Shown in pieces: positions 1 to 12,006 of a stretch of DNA of 64,000 nt (positions are counted from its first letter, which is position 1; every line of letters begins with the position of its first letter). The DNA lies in the NCBI GenBank assembly GCA_029204225.1, contig CM055100.1, forward strand, positions 18,117,650 through 18,181,649, written 5' to 3'. Origin of the DNA: Diphasiastrum complanatum. Lineage: Eukaryota > Streptophyta > Lycopodiopsida > Lycopodiales > Lycopodiaceae. Position numbers and translations under genes: made by a program. The notes beneath the pieces are model-generated. The model was not told where the DNA came from and searched no databases. It saw nothing but the letters and a program-made list of their open reading frames with translations.

Positions 1-660
1 TTTATAAACTATGCCTATTTTTTGAAACAATAGAAATTATTGAAACACAAAAACTTATTTGTGTAGTATCTTTATTGAAAGATAATGTCTTATATTGGTG
101 GCAACGACTTCTTAAAGAAGGTAAGGGAGTTATAACTTGGAAACGCTTTGAAAAGTTGTTTAGAAAACAAGTAAAGTTGATTTTGAAACGTGTTCAAACT
201 TCACCATTTTGAGCACACTTCTTCTCTTAACATAAACATTACTTGGTTCACATTAGTAATTCTTGAGATTAATGACATGTCTCCATTAGAGCAATTACAT
301 GTCTTTACATGTGGACTAAAACCTCTTCGCATTAACATTCTCAAGTCTTTTCCAAAAGATTTACATGTCGCAGTTCAATATGTTGAATGCATTATGGACC
401 TTGTACCATCATCTTCACACTCCAACAATAAACAAAGGCCAAATGGATCATTTGCTTTTTTCACCAAATCCAATTCTAATTTTTTTTTCAACTCTGGAAT
501 CCAAAAAATCAAAAAAATATCTAAAATTATTCATTTTTTGCAATTTGGAGGAGAAAGAGGGCAAAATCATCATCAAGTCTGATAACTTTCCATTCTTTTG
601 AAACTAAATTTTTTCAACTTGTAGGCAGGATTTACATGATGCAGGTTACCTCCAATTATA
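1..660 (+). pseudogene. Decayed Ty3/gypsy gag remnant
   Basis: From about position 95 the translation reads like the retrotransposon gag core: a YWWQRLL stretch followed by a TWKRFEKLF stretch. After about position 190 the similarity moves to another frame, with an MSPLEQLHVFTCGLKPL stretch that matches the second half of the plant gypsy gag domain. At least one frameshift therefore separates the halves. A degenerate zinc-knuckle-like segment may sit near 610-650. No intact protein can be made. The element is cut by the window edge, so lineage and upstream LTR cannot be judged. Confidence 0.6.
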
Positions 661-1617
661 AGGGTGAAAGAGGTTACTTGCTAGCCATTTTTCAAAAACT
701 TGAGAAAAATAGCCAAAAAAAACCAAAAAATCCATGTAAAAAATTCACTAAAAAAAAAACACGCTTTATTGGTCAACCAACCTTCCTCTATCTTTGGTAT
801 GCTAAGTTTAGCATTCTGTGAGGCCAACGAGGTTTCTTGCTTGGTTTTGAAATCCATGTGAAGATCAAAATGCTAAAAATTACCAAACTCATTAACAACC
901 TTCATTTTTTACTAAAAATTTGAAAGTAACTTTCGCCAGACCTATTGAAGTTTTTTTTGACTCAGATAAGGTCACATAAATTGTGAAAAAGTTCAACTAA
1001 TTTGGTTGATCTAATCTGGCAGTTTTGATGCCAACATGAGATTTCAACTTAGAGATAGATTTATATTTTTCAATAACTAAATAGTGTTGTAATATTTTGG
1101 AAAGTTGTAAATGGATGAGGTAGATCTGGACCCATTCTAATTGGCTAGATTTGATACATTGCATCTAGACTAGAATTTCTAGGCTCTTTGATGAAGTACC
1201 AAGAAGTTACCATTTAGGGCAAGTTTAGGGCAATTGGCCATATGAAATTTTAGCATCTATACATAGCAGTAGACACATGGAGATCAAATCATTGTATTCT
1301 TTTTTTATGTGGAGAATTCATCACTTTTGATTCTATGTCCATCTCATTTGTATTTCTCATGATATCTTGATTTCTAGTGTGTAGAATGTCATTTTTATTG
1401 TTGATCTTTTATCCACAAGTGTGAAAGACAATAGGATGCTACGAACAGGGACAGTACCTTATTGTATTTTTATGCTTATGATAAGATCTTAGTGATTTAT
1501 GTAATTCTAGCATGTGTAAAGTGATGATTTCTATCTTGTAGCTAAATCTAGATGTGTACTCAAATTGGCCCAAGATCTAAGGTCCATCAAGTGTGTTTTG
1601 GATCTGTATTTTTCACA
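661..1617. other. No gene; possible copia LTR tail before a primer-binding site
   Basis: AT-rich sequence with no credible reading frame. It ends immediately before a sequence resembling a copia primer-binding site, so its last part may be the right end of an LTR. No second LTR copy is visible in the window to confirm this. Confidence 0.3.
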
Positions 1618-1629
1618 TGGTATCAAAGC
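1618..1629 (+). promoter_or_regulatory. Copia-type primer-binding site (initiator tRNA-Met)
   Basis: The sequence TGGTATCAAAGC is one base from the usual plant copia primer-binding site TGGTATCAGAGC, which is complementary to the 3' end of initiator tRNA-Met. It fits the plus-strand copia remnant that follows at 2182. Confidence 0.5.
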
Positions 1630-2181
1630 AAGTTGCAGGCCAAATTTGGAGTATCTTCCAAATCTAGTGGTGGATTTGAGGGCGCCATGAATTCTATGTG
1701 GATTTGGAGGTGTTCCTAGTTCAAATCATGCATTTTCAAGTATAGAAAGTGGATCTTTGTGATCCTAGCATCATTTTAGGTCAAATCACTTGGACTAGTC
1801 CAATTGTGAAACCAGTTACTGAATGTGGAGAAAAAAATTCCTTGTGATTGTGGATGTTACATTCTACTAGATGTTATATCAAGATTCTAGCCTTTTGCAT
1901 ATAGATTTTGCTTGATTCAATATTTTGCATTTTTGGAAAACCCTAAATTTGATAGAATCTCTTGATTTTAAGTTGTTGGACTTTTTCAAAAGTGCATTTC
2001 AATCTTAGGTGTGAGAAAAAGTTCATGATATTGTGTTTAGATCTATTGTGTTCAAGAAATAAACATTCTATGTGCTAAGATTTGCTAGAAAAGAGAAAAG
2101 GAGAGGCTAGATTGTTTCCAAATCTTTGTGATTTCTTCTTGAGTTGTTGCTAAGGTAAATGAGCAATTTTCAATGCAAGAG

Positions 2182-2334
2182 GTATGGCACAAGAAATTGG
2201 GGCTTCTCAACTACAAGTCATTGGAGGTGATGGCAAAGAGGAAAGTCGTTTTTGGTCTTGCCAATTCTCTAACAAGCTTGAATCATGTTTGTGAGCAATG
2301 TGCCTTACCAAAGTCACATAGGCAAATCGACTAA
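2182..2334 (+). pseudogene. Copia gag-pre-integrase domain fragment
   Basis: Plus-strand translation starts VWHKKLGLLNYKSLEVM and continues to VCEQCALPKSHRQID before a stop. This is the gag-pre-integrase (HHCC zinc-binding) segment of copia pol: LWH, H/N-shifted GHLN, CxxC and the GK/PK-HR ending. The zinc-ligand His of the usual GH motif is replaced (KLGLLNY). Nothing recognisable of integrase or reverse transcriptase follows, so this is an isolated fragment. Confidence 0.7.
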
Positions 2335-2916
2335 ATCCATCAATGGCCAATGCCAAATGCACACTCATGGAATCTACAACAAAGACTTCCTGCCATGTTG
2401 AATTAACATGCTCCAAGTAATCCTTCATATCCCAAATCAATGGATATCTCTAATCATAAGTGGATTATTAAGTTGCATCCATAATGCAAACCTGAGTCTA
2501 TGAGCTTCTGTAATGTGTGAATATATGATTTGAGGTCAAACCTTAAAAGCAGCATCTGTAGCGAAGTACATCTAAATACCTATAAGATTGTAGAAGACAT
2601 ACTATGCTTGAAAAAGTTCTCAATAGTTATTGTCACACCTTGGATTGTGGTCGATACAAACCCCCTTCTCCCAAAAAAAAAAAAACAAACAAATGCGACA
2701 ACTATTGGGACTTTTATATTAGTAAACTATTTAATCATTCACATATTAATTTCTAGTGTCATAGCCTAGACCACTTTCCTTTATTACCTTATTTGCCTAA
2801 ACTCTATTCTGACTCATATTGATTGAACTCCCTATATTAGAACTAGGATCTCTTTTTGAGCTATGTATAGATGATGTATCGATGAGGGTTCATAATTGAG
2901 CATCACTGAGCTGGTT
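2335..2916. other. Stretch without recognised gene
   Basis: Nothing convincing is seen on either strand. A short minus-strand frame over 2207-2440 overlaps the copia fragment and does not resemble a known family. Confidence 0.4.
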
Positions 2917-4270
2917 AGTCATTTTGTTACTTGCACGGACTAGTCATTATGTTAGTGCATGTATGGAACATGGAAGCTGTGGATAAATGTTCATAAGTGA
3001 TGTTGGAATATTGGTCATATTACAACCAAAGAATCTACCTCTTAAGTTGGCCAAAAAGCTATAAAGTCATATATTGAGAATTGATTTCTCTAATGACAAC
3101 AGAGTTAACATGCTCAATCATTGAGACTCCATGAAAGCTATCGAGCTATCTGACCCTGGGCATGATTTTGGAGTGAATCTCCAATGATTGGTTTATTGGC
3201 TTAACAAATAAAGTTGTAAACTCTCTCATGTTAATGCCTATGTGGCTTAAATGTACTAAGTCTGAATATTCTAGTTTGCGGTAACTAGCCAAAAGACAAT
3301 CTAAAAATGAAAATGAGTTGTGGGCAACATGAGTTGTAAATGAGAATTGGCTAACTAAGAAATATGAGTACATGAGTTTATATCTAAAGTTACTAATGGA
3401 TACATATGTGAGAAATTGTTGTTTTTTGGATTTCAAAAAGTACTCATTTACATGTATGGGAAATGCAAAACATACATATTGAGGTATTTCTATGACATAA
3501 AATGTAGTGTATTACAAAAAATACACAAGCAAAAGATAGTCTACCATTATTAGCATAAATATATGTATCAAAAGAGATCTATAAATATGTAAGGGAGTGT
3601 TACTTTCATAACAAATATGTAGGATATATTTAAAAAATATCCATCACTCAGCAACGGGATAAGCAAAGCCTCAAAATAGAAGAAATACCAAAACAAACAC
3701 ATGATCCTACTTCCAAAGGGAATCCTTGACAATGTAGACAACCTACTTGCTCATTTTTGAAGACTGTGGTTGTTGTTGTTGGAATTTTTACAAAAAGCTC
3801 GGATTCTGATGACTTGTGCTCCGGGTATCTAACATCCAAGTTTCAAAAATCATGACCTCCCAAAAAGATAAGGTTAATCTCTTTCATATGTACAAAGTTG
3901 GATCTTGAATATAATCTACTTAAATATTGAAATCCATTAAATATTAACCTTAAGTTTCTCAAACTTTTGTAGCACATAACTAGGTTTAAGGACATTCAAA
4001 CAATCACATAATACAAGATAAACAATGTCACAAATCATTGCATAAGAGGTATAACAAGACAACGTCAAATGGAAGCTTGCAAATCAAAGTGCTTACATTG
4101 CTCTCAGCATTTAACTGTACATTTGTTTTATCCATAATATAACCTTTCCCAACTCGAATCTAACATTAAATATTTTAAGAGCACTTTACCTTACCCTAAC
4201 AAGCCTACCAGACCTCTAATTAGTTTAAAACTATGAATCACTCACTAGTTTGCTAATTTTTAGCAATGGG

Positions 4271-4788
4271 TAGCCTTCATATATGGCCTAACAAGTAGAG
4301 TAAAAATAATAATTAAATAAAGTACACATGACTATAATTATGTACAAGTGATGACCATGTGTGGTCAACCAAACCAGGCGATAGGTATTTTTACAAATTC
4401 TAGCACTCCTTAAAATCATTCTATTTGCACATTAAAGGGGGCTAGCCACACCTCGATAATATTGTTAATGGCACAATGTGACTTCTTGGGTGTAGAATCT
4501 AAAAACAAATGAAAAAACCAAATCCATGGTAGCCTTCATATATGGCCTAACAAGTAGAGTAAAAATAATAATTAAATAAAGTACACATGACTATAATTAT
4601 GTACAAGTGATGACCATGTGTGGTCAACCAAACCAGGCGATAGGTATTTTCACAAATTCTAGCACTCCTTAAAATCATTCTATTTGCACATTAAAGGGGG
4701 CTAGCCACACCTCGATAATATTGTTAATGGCACAATGTGACTTCTTGGGTGTAGAATCTAAAAACAAATGAAAAAACCAAATCCATGG
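4271..4788 (+). repeat. 259-bp direct tandem duplication upstream of DRP1
   Basis: The sequence starting TAGCCTTCATATATGGCC at 4271 restarts at 4530 and runs to about 4788, giving two adjoining copies of 259 bp that differ at only a few bases. Units 2 and 3 have a single copy, so the duplication occurred in unit 1. The sequence ATGG is present at both ends and could be the microhomology used. Each repeat contains a GGTCAA (W-box-like) core, so the duplication doubles whatever upstream elements the block carries. Confidence 0.92.
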
Positions 4789-4795
4789 TTTCCTG

Positions 4796-4841
4796 GCCGA
4801 CTACTAATAGCGTCATCCCTGGTTATATATAGAGGCATGCA
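4796..4841 (+). promoter_or_regulatory. DRP1 core promoter: DRE-like site, TATA box, RY-like motif
   Basis: GCCGAC at 4796-4801 fits the DRE/CRT core RCCGAC bound by DREB/CBF factors. TTATATATAG at 4823-4832 is a good TATA box. CATGCA at 4836-4841 is an RY-type core. All three are preserved with the same spacing in units 2 and 3, but the units are so similar that this conservation carries little weight. Transcription would start near 4855-4865, giving a leader of roughly 260 bases. Confidence 0.6.
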
Positions 4842-5120
4842 ATGACCCAAAGCAAGAGCTCCTCCTTCACTTTCCTCTCAATATATATCGTCACAGCTAC
4901 CACGCATGCCAAACCTTACCACAACGGCTTTCATCTATTCGCATTAGGAGAAAATTTGAAACACTACTATTTATAGTGTTCAAGTTATTCATGTTTTGAT
5001 CAAACTAATGCTATAAATCTCACTTTAAGAACCCAATTGTGTGCTGATTGATCTGACATTATATTTCATTCTTTGGATTAAACGATTGATTGGTCAGCTA
5101 GCTAGCTAAGTAGCTAAACA

Positions 5121-6636
5121 ATGAGGAGGTACTGTGTTACAATCTGTTGCTGTGCCCTTTTGATGGCGTTTTCCCCCATTCTGGGTGTAGAGTCATATGT
5201 GCCTTCTGATACTCCTCCACCTTATTATGATCCAGGGTCTCATCCAGACGTTGCACAGGGAGACATAGATGTCTTCAATTTTGCTCTCAACTTGGAGTAT
5301 TTGGAGGCTGAGCTCTTTCTCTGGGCTTCTTTTGGCTATGGACTGGATGAAATAGCACCAGAGCTCCCAGGAGGTGGCCCTTCTCCAGTGGGAGTAGAGA
5401 AGGCTCAACTAGATAACTTTACCAGAGACGTTGTAGCCCAGCTGGGAATCCAGGAAGTGGGTCACTTAAGGTAGTTGCATGATGTTTTAGCTATCTCGTA
5501 CTCAACCCAGAAAACAAAACAAATTTATCTCTGCCTGTCTTCCGTCACAATATCAGGTATTTGCTGCTTGAGCTAAAATAATCATATACAGTCTAGACTG
5601 TATGATATTTATTACAAAGCTTTTGAGAACTCAAACCCACCCGTTTGCTTGAGCCACAATAATCACTTGGACTGTGATCATCAAAAATCTTTTGAGAAAT
5701 CAAACGTCGATATTACTGTTATATCTATCTTACGGTCAATATAATCCAGAAAGACGCTAATAAATTGATGATCATTTCTGTCTGTATGCAGGGCAATCAG
5801 GGCGACTGTAACAGATGCTGCGATTTCACGGCCTCCTCTGAATCTGAGCGTCGAAGTGTGGGCTAAGATTTTCGACTCTGCTTTAGGACAGGATTTGAAT
5901 CCGCCATTCAATCCATATGTTAACAGCCTCAACTTTCTCCTTGCTAGCTACGCCATCCCATACGTGGGTCTCACTGGCTACGTGGGTGCAAATCCGAATC
6001 TAGTCGGACGCACCTCCAAACGGGTAGTCTACCCGGCCCAAACGATCAAGCCCAATCTTTTACTTGATTTTCGATTCCATTCTCCTATTGATCTGAATTG
6101 ACGTTTTACATGTCACACAAACTACGATACCTTTGCTGGATTTGCATTTGTCTTTTCAGATTGTTCAGAACTAGGGTTTGAATATCATGTATTTATATTT
6201 TATACAAATTGCTAATGCAAAACTACTTCATGAATGGGTGCGAAAATATGGTATACTGCAGCTGATTGCAGGCCTTCTGGGGGTAGAAGCTGGACAAGAC
6301 GCCATCATCCGCAGTCTGCTCTACGAGAAGAAGGATGAGAAAGTTACCCCATATTCCTACACTGTGGGAGATTTCACCAACGCGCTCTCAAAATTGCGGA
6401 ATCGTCTGGACAAAGCAAGCGGCATCGACGATCTGGGTCTCACTGTGCATGCCCCTCAAACTGCAGCTCCAGGAGTACATGGCAGCATTCTGTCGGCAGA
6501 TACAAGGTGGGTTGCATACAGTCGCACTCCTGAGCAGATCTTGAGCATCGTTTATGGCACTGGGAATGCATCCAAGCCTGGTGGATTCTATCCCAAAGGT
6601 GGCAACGGAGATATTGCTCGCTACTACCTAAATTAA
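5121..6636 (+). CDS. Desiccation-related protein PCC13-62-like, copy 1
   Basis: Spliced gene with exons 5121-5470, 5792-6023 and 6262-6636. The introns of 321 and 238 bases have GT-AG ends, and the exons join in frame to 318 residues, near the usual length of plant PCC13-62 proteins. Residues 1-25 form a signal peptide (basic start, then a Cys/Leu-rich hydrophobic core), implying secretion or a cell-wall location. The rest is a ferritin-like domain (Ferritin_2 type). Visible family motifs are NLEYLEAELFLW (residues 57-68), QEVGHLRAIRAT (111-122), YVGLTGYVGANP, and GVEAGQDAIIRSLLYE from residue 201. The conserved Glu and His residues of these helices resemble metal ligands. Family members accumulate during drying in resurrection plants and seeds; the exact biochemical role is unsettled. 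Residue 148 is Leu, against Phe in copies 2 and 3. A putative poly(A) signal AATAAA lies at 6686-6691. Confidence 0.93.
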
Positions 6637-7053
6637 GACTAGTAGATGTTTCCTTTCTTTCAAGCTTATCTGCAGATCTACACAGAATAAATTGGGTTGC
6701 AAAAGACTGCAGTTTATGGCACTAGAGGCGCAAAAGTAGCAGATTATTTCAAATCTTGTACTCAATTGTTGTGTTTCATTCAATTATCTTAGCTTGTTTT
6801 CTGCTCTATATATATCGAAGCACATTTTTCCACGTCATATTTCTCTTGATGTTGCTACGTTGGTTAATATTTGAAGCATTTTATGAATTAAGATATCGAT
6901 TGCCAATATTATTTTTGTGATATAAAGTTTATCTCGAACAACTTTCATTGAATCCGATTTCATAGATTTGGAAGTTGCAATATTCCTTGCTTCTACTACA
7001 TCCAAATTCGAACGACAAATCCTTTATGAGGAGCACCACGCTTTGCCAAGGCT

Positions 7054-7326
7054 TTGATATGGAGAAAGAGAGCCATGATCGTGGCCAAAAAATCCTCAGA
7101 GTTCGAGACTAATGCGATGCTTAAAACATCTAGTAGGTTACCCAACTCTCACAGTAACACTTCTAATGTGGCACGAGAATATGTGATAGAAACTATAGAG
7201 AATGATGAGGTGAGCTTATATATGCATAAGATTATGTGTACAAGGACTTACCACTTAGTTCATATATTGAGGTCTTTCCAAAAAAATAATAATGGAAAGT
7301 CATGGCATCTATCACAATTGATATAA
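7054..7326 (+). other. Unrecognised 90-residue frame downstream of DRP1
   Basis: Open frame repeated at 44889-45161 in unit 3. The product is basic, has no recognised domain and no clear promoter. Every difference I see between the two copies (three codon changes) alters the amino acid, which gives no sign of selection for protein. It is probably a chance frame, or a relic carried along with the duplicated unit. Confidence 0.2.
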
Positions 7327-7327
7327 T

Positions 7328-8125
7328 TTGAATTTAGTCTGAACCCAATCAAAGATAAGTCATCAATACTATTGATGACTATCATATCAAAATAATCAGC
7401 AAATCATACTAGTATTAAGAAGTTGGATAAAAAGGAATGGCAACGACGACAAATTAGTGAAATATTAGATGCTCAAAATGAGGAACTGTTCCAAATCCAA
7501 AAAAGACCCTTTGTAAACATGGTGTTTATTTTTTTTCAAGGATGAGGGCGATGTTTAATTAAGAATCTCAAGGTTTGGTAAACATAGCCAAAAAGGTGCT
7601 AGACATCCATTATAATTTGATTATTTTGTATATTCGTAATCGTTCAATTTATATTAACGAGTCCTTAGGTTTATTGAAATCATGGGCTCAATGTTCATAC
7701 ATTATTAGAAATATTAAGGGTCTTTATATTTGATTGCATTGAATCTACTATAGTTAATATATCATTTTGGCCCACAAAAAACTTACATGGATATCTTAAC
7801 TTTTCAAGTGTATGAAATTAGAATCACACGACCAAGCAGAATTGATATTTGCACATTGGCATGAACCATAAAGGAAATATTATTCGATAAAAAAAAATGA
7901 TATCACTTTCTCCACGGCAATCACTCTATTTTGACGTACTGTACTTGCAGGTACAGTCCGGGTGTCTTTCATTTGGGTCGATTCCGATAGGTATAGCCCG
8001 AAATCTGAGCTCAAAATCTGAGCTCAAACAAAACGTTTATAGCGATTTGAAAATTACAAGAGAATTACAAAGAAAATAAAGTCGATATTCGAGATCGGGA
8101 AAAATCCTCATGCGACAAGTCGAGT
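7328..8125. other. Duplicated flank, then unassigned sequence
   Basis: Up to 7927 this is the right flank of unit 1, shared with unit 3 (to 45763). From 7928 to 8125 it is unique in the window, and no gene is seen. A 13-bp sequence containing CTGAGCTCAAA is doubled near 8008-8033. Confidence 0.5.
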
Positions 8126-8990
8126 TTTTCTTTGATCGATATTTCCACCCACTTTGTTTTTGATCTGGAATATCCATTTGCAATCAACTACATTTCTGTT
8201 GGCATGTAATTTGGCAATAGTCCAAGTTTGGTATTTGATGAGAGATGAATATTCTCTATCCATAGCTCTTCTCCATAGATCGAAATCTGACTGATTGAGT
8301 GCTTCTTCGACAATAGTCCACTCTCGAATGAGATAACAAGCATATTCATCAATATACATATTAGGTGTTCTACGATCTCTAGTTGATAATAATCATTTCT
8401 TTGGTTCTATTGTTGTTGAGCTTAAACATCTTCTGATTTGTTGTAGATAAGTTGTTTGCCTGAAGTTGATGCATTCGAACCTTTGATAAGAATAGTCGAG
8501 TGGAAAACATGAGTGTTTGATAATTTGACTGTCTGAGCTTTGCCCTCAATAAAAACATTATCTTAATTGGTGAATGTATTTGATTCAATGTGATCATACA
8601 ACTTCCAAATTTTTATTTGAAGTTGTCTAGCCAATGAAAATGGATTTGATATTGTGGGAGTCCAGTTTCTTTCTGATCTCCTACAGTATCTGCACATAGG
8701 CAATACATCTAAAAACTATGAGGTTCAATAATGAAGGTTTAAAACCTGTCCAAACTTCATAAGGTGTTTTGTCTGAGAGCCCTTTATTCAAGAAATTATT
8801 TTGAGTATAAGTTGCAGTGGAAACAACTTTAGCCCAGAAGAATTTAGGCAGTGTCATACAATTAGCCGCTTCAACTAAAGTTTGATTCTTTCTCTCAGCA
8901 AGTCCATTCGACTGAGACGAATAAGAAGCAATGAATTGCTACTCAATGTCTTTGCTAAGGAAACACTCCTTAAATTTGGTCGAGATCTAT
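8126..8990 (-). pseudogene. Copia integrase C-part to reverse-transcriptase N-part, fragment
   Basis: Read on the minus strand from about 8990 downwards. First comes an integrase end with a QSNGLAERKNQTL motif (the catalytic Glu region of the DDE core) and a TPYEVWTGFKP stretch. Then, after a poorly conserved linker (8380-8600), comes the start of copia reverse transcriptase at 8359-8126: MDREYSSLIKYQTW and CKWIFQIK, breaking at the KTRLVA motif. Stops and frameshifts interrupt it, and the palm with the YVDD site is absent. It directly abuts the LTR-like repeat beginning at 8997. Confidence 0.75.
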
Positions 8991-8996
8991 TCTCTA

Positions 8997-9430
8997 TGAA
9001 ATTTTAGAGTAATGGACTCAATTTGATCTAAAAATGATCAATAAGAGTGATTGGAAGTTTGGAATCTTGATCTATATCAAAATTAGCATCCAAATATAGC
9101 TTCTACTTGACAATTTCTATAATCCAAGGAAGAAGAACCATAAATAATGATCCAAAGGCGTCACGCGTGTGAAGTACAGCCATTGTACGGCCTGCTAATA
9201 GCAAATAGAAAATCCTAAGCATTCATCCACAAAGAACTTGCTTAGGAGAGTGAAAACACCAAGATTGCTCCCAAATCAATGTTTCTCATCATTGACCTCA
9301 CAATGGATCCATCATGGATCAAGTACACAATCATCATAATCTCTCTCTAGTATGCTTCCAGCACGTGTGGGACAGCTCATTGTACTCATCCATATCCACT
9401 TTGGATAAGATCTATCTAATTTGCCACATC
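8997..9430 (-). repeat. Copia A LTR (probable 3' LTR)
   Basis: Bases from TGAAATTTTAGAGTAATGG at 8997 to about 9296 match 49706-50012, where the same sequence lies beside a minus-strand copia primer-binding site and is therefore an LTR. Part of it also recurs at 21751-21842. On the minus strand it follows the reverse transcriptase/RNase H block at 9640-10730, the expected place for the 3' LTR. The outer end near 9430 is not fixed. Confidence 0.6.
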
Positions 9431-9491
9431 ACTATTGGTGGTTAGTGTTGACCTTTTAAATTCCTATAATCTAGGAGATAACTCCTACAAT

Positions 9492-10730
9492 TTAGGAGAT
9501 TTTATTTTGACTCAAATAAAATCTAAGTACAATGGATATGATTATTATGAGAGACATTTCACACATGTGGACAGGTCCCCACACGTGTGGATCCACATAG
9601 ATATCAAACAAATTGCATTTACAAGGTGAAAATTGTAAAGCAAGGTTAGATCCATGATACAAAATGCCAAAGTTCTTGGTGGCCGAGATGTACCTCAACA
9701 CCCTTTTAGCATTTTTCCAATGACAAACCAATGGATTTTGCATAGACTGGCTAAGTTTACCAACACTATAGCTTAGATAAGGTATAGTTATAGTAAGATA
9801 GATTAGAGAGCCTATAAGCCTTCTATATAGTGTGATTCCTCAAAGGATGCTTCATCATCACCATTAGAGACTTTACATTTTGCTCCATAGGAGTATCTAC
9901 TCCTTTACAGTCTTTTATTTCAAACTTCTCTAAGATAGAAGATGCATATTTGGATTGACAAATAAAACTCAAATCTTTTCCTCTTGATACTTCTATTCCT
10001 AGTATGAAATGAAGAACTCCAAGATCCACCATCTTGAACTCTCTAGACAATGCTATTTTAACTTCTTTTATACCATCATGATCATTTCCACTAAGGATAA
10101 TGTCATCTACATACAAAATAAGAATGATGACTTTACCATCACTAAATCTTAATTACAAAGAAGGATCATAAGCACTTACAACAAAATCTATAGAGTTTAA
10201 GAAGGCATTCAACCTAGAGTTCCAAGCTGTAGGTGCTTGCTTAAGCCCACAAAGGCTTCTTAGCACAAACATACTTTTTCTTCTTGATCTTCCTTGATGA
10301 AGCCCTCGGGTTTCCTCATGAAGATCTCCTCTTCCAAATAGCCATTTAGAAAGGCATTAGTCACATCGTGTTGAAAAAGAGGCCAATTAAAAGGAGTTGC
10401 AAGAGAAATGATCAACCTTATAGAAACTAGTTTAGCAACAGGAGCAAAAGTTTCATCAAAATCTACTCCCTTGGTTTGCAAGAGCCCCTTTGCCACTAGC
10501 CTTGCTTTATATTTGTTGATGCTTTCATCTTGGTTGAACTTCAATTCATAGATCCATTTGCACTCAAGTGGTCTTCTTCCATGAGGAAGATCCACAAGCT
10601 TCCATGTATGATTCTCCATAAGAGCATCATACTCATTTTGCATGGCATCCCTCCATTCAAGTGACTACATAGCATCTTCAAAGCAACTTGGCTCATCGAG
10701 CATAGATGTTAGAAAAGTATAAGAGATAAT
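9492..10730 (-). pseudogene. Copia A reverse transcriptase and RNase H start, broken
   Basis: Minus-strand pieces in order. Residues at 10643-10260 carry the RT N-terminal signature: ENHTWKLVDLPHGRRP, CKWIYELKFN, YKARLVAKG, DETFAPVAK and the DVTNAFLNG motif. At 10116-9823 is the palm with an intact YVDD catalytic pair (MYVDDIILSG) followed by LGIEVSR. At 9743-9640 is the beginning of RNase H (KRVLRYI). Frameshifts separate these parts and RNase H is cut off near 9640. No integrase precedes the RT (above 10730). The copia gag-protease at 20018-21397, same strand, is a candidate for the other end of the same element. Confidence 0.8.
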
Positions 10731-10734
10731 TTAG

Positions 10735-11229
10735 TGCTTTCATGTAGTGGATTTACAGGGATTTGGATTTGAAAGCACGAATTTGTGGTTTTCCTCCACA
10801 AAATTTGGTCAAAATTGGTCAAATTTCGTCAAAAACCAAGGTTTTTTTATGATTTTGGACTAATTTTTGGGTAGATCTCAAAATGCTCAGCCAAGAAATG
10901 GTATAATAATTTTCAGAGATGTAATGAAGCTATCCTTAAGCTTTCATGAAGTCTGGTTAGGATTAGACACCATTAGGGGGCTCAAAACCTTCAAAAATAG
11001 TGTATTTTTGATGATTTTTGAGCATGAATACCTCTCAATTGGGGGTCTGAACCTATTGGTTCTTGTTACAAGCTGAAAGATATGTTGATTGCCTCTGATT
11101 TGAGCCATCATGCATCCAATCTGGATAGATGTGCATTATACACCAACATATTGAAGTTTTGCTTGTTGAAGGAGACCAAAAATGTATTTTTTGCATGATC
11201 TGAGCTAATGATTGCTTGTTGGACCTGTT
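10735..11229. other. No recognised gene; flank of the short LTR element
   Basis: AT-rich sequence with TTTGGTCAAAA-type repeats and no credible coding content. Its last five bases (CTGTT, 11225-11229) form one side of the apparent target-site duplication of the element that follows. Confidence 0.4.
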
Positions 11230-11984
11230 TGTTGGAGGGTTTGTAGATCCCAAGGCAACCCTAATTCTAGTTAATAAGTGAGAGGAATTTGGCACCCTGT
11301 GTGTGTAAGTCCAACCCGATGATCACATAGTTATTCGATTAATTAGAAAGTCAATAAAAGGGCTTTAGGCCTTTTTGCGGGACTTTTAATGTCGTAGGGC
11401 CTAAATGTCAAGTTAGTGAATAAAGTTGGGTTTCCCTCCAATTTTGATGGTTCCCACCCTTTTTTAAATTTGAATAAAAAGAGAGGCAAGACTGGACCAA
11501 TAGGATTCAGAGGCTAGGGTCCTCCTCTCTACTATAAAAAGGGACCAACTCGAGTTGTTCCTCATTCATTCCTCATTTCAATTAAGCAGATTGGTTCTCT
11601 TTAGAAATGGATTGATGAATGTCCTTGCTCTTCCTCTCTTCTCCTCCATTTCTCATGATTTCTTTGGATTTTGGTAATTGTTGGACTTGATCATTATTGG
11701 GATTGCTATTTCTTATGCTTTTTGTGAGAGAGAAAGGGAGAGAGAGAAGAGTAAGTTTCTATCATTGCTGTGGATTTAGGGTTAATGGAAGTAGGGTTAA
11801 TGGATGTAGTGTTAATGCTTAGTGTTAATGGATGTTAGTGTTAGATCCTCCATTCATGTTAAAATCTGAACTATACTATCGCTCTCATGGGAACGAACCT
11901 ATGCGTGACAACTAACTCCATCTTTTTGATGCTAGATTGAGTAGATCTTGGATTCAAGTTAGGAAAGGAAAGAAACCCACTACA
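11230..11984 (+). repeat. 5' LTR of the short element
   Basis: Matches 13128-13869 over its full length with scattered substitutions. It contains a TATA-like CTATAAAAAGG at about 11541 and an additional TTAATGGA-type 14-bp repeat near 11790 that the right LTR lacks. It begins TG and ends CA. Confidence 0.88.
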
Positions 11985-11988
11985 ATTT

Positions 11989-12006
11989 TGGCGCCATTGT
12001 CGGGGA
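11989..12006 (+). promoter_or_regulatory. Primer-binding site, tRNA-Asp type
   Basis: TGGCGCCATTGTCGGGGA lies four bases after the 5' LTR. It resembles the TGGCGCCGTTGCCGGGGA site known from Athila-type gypsy elements. Confidence 0.8.

Larger units (their letters stand above)
2917..7927 (+). repeat. Segmental duplication unit 1 carrying DRP copy 1
   Basis: This block matches 41062-45763 along its whole length, and its central part (about 3640-6850) matches 28983-31935. The left edge is where the match to unit 3 begins (GTCATTTTGTT). The right edge is after CACGGCAATCACTCTA, where unit 3 runs into a copia integrase and unit 1 does not. Unit 1 has a private 259-bp tandem duplication upstream of the gene. 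Confidence 0.9.

Noticed and set aside
2207-2440. Minus-strand 77-residue frame
   Set aside because: The plus strand at the same place is a recognisable copia domain. The antisense frame has no independent support.
3648-3839. 63-residue minus-strand frame repeated at 28994-29185
   Set aside because: It is conserved only because the units are duplicated. In unit 3 the same frame has a stop (TAA in place of a Glu codon near 41952), so it is not a maintained gene.
5193-5408. Minus-strand frame present in all three DRP copies
   Set aside because: It is antisense to exon 1 of a well-supported gene, and its conservation is explained by that exon.
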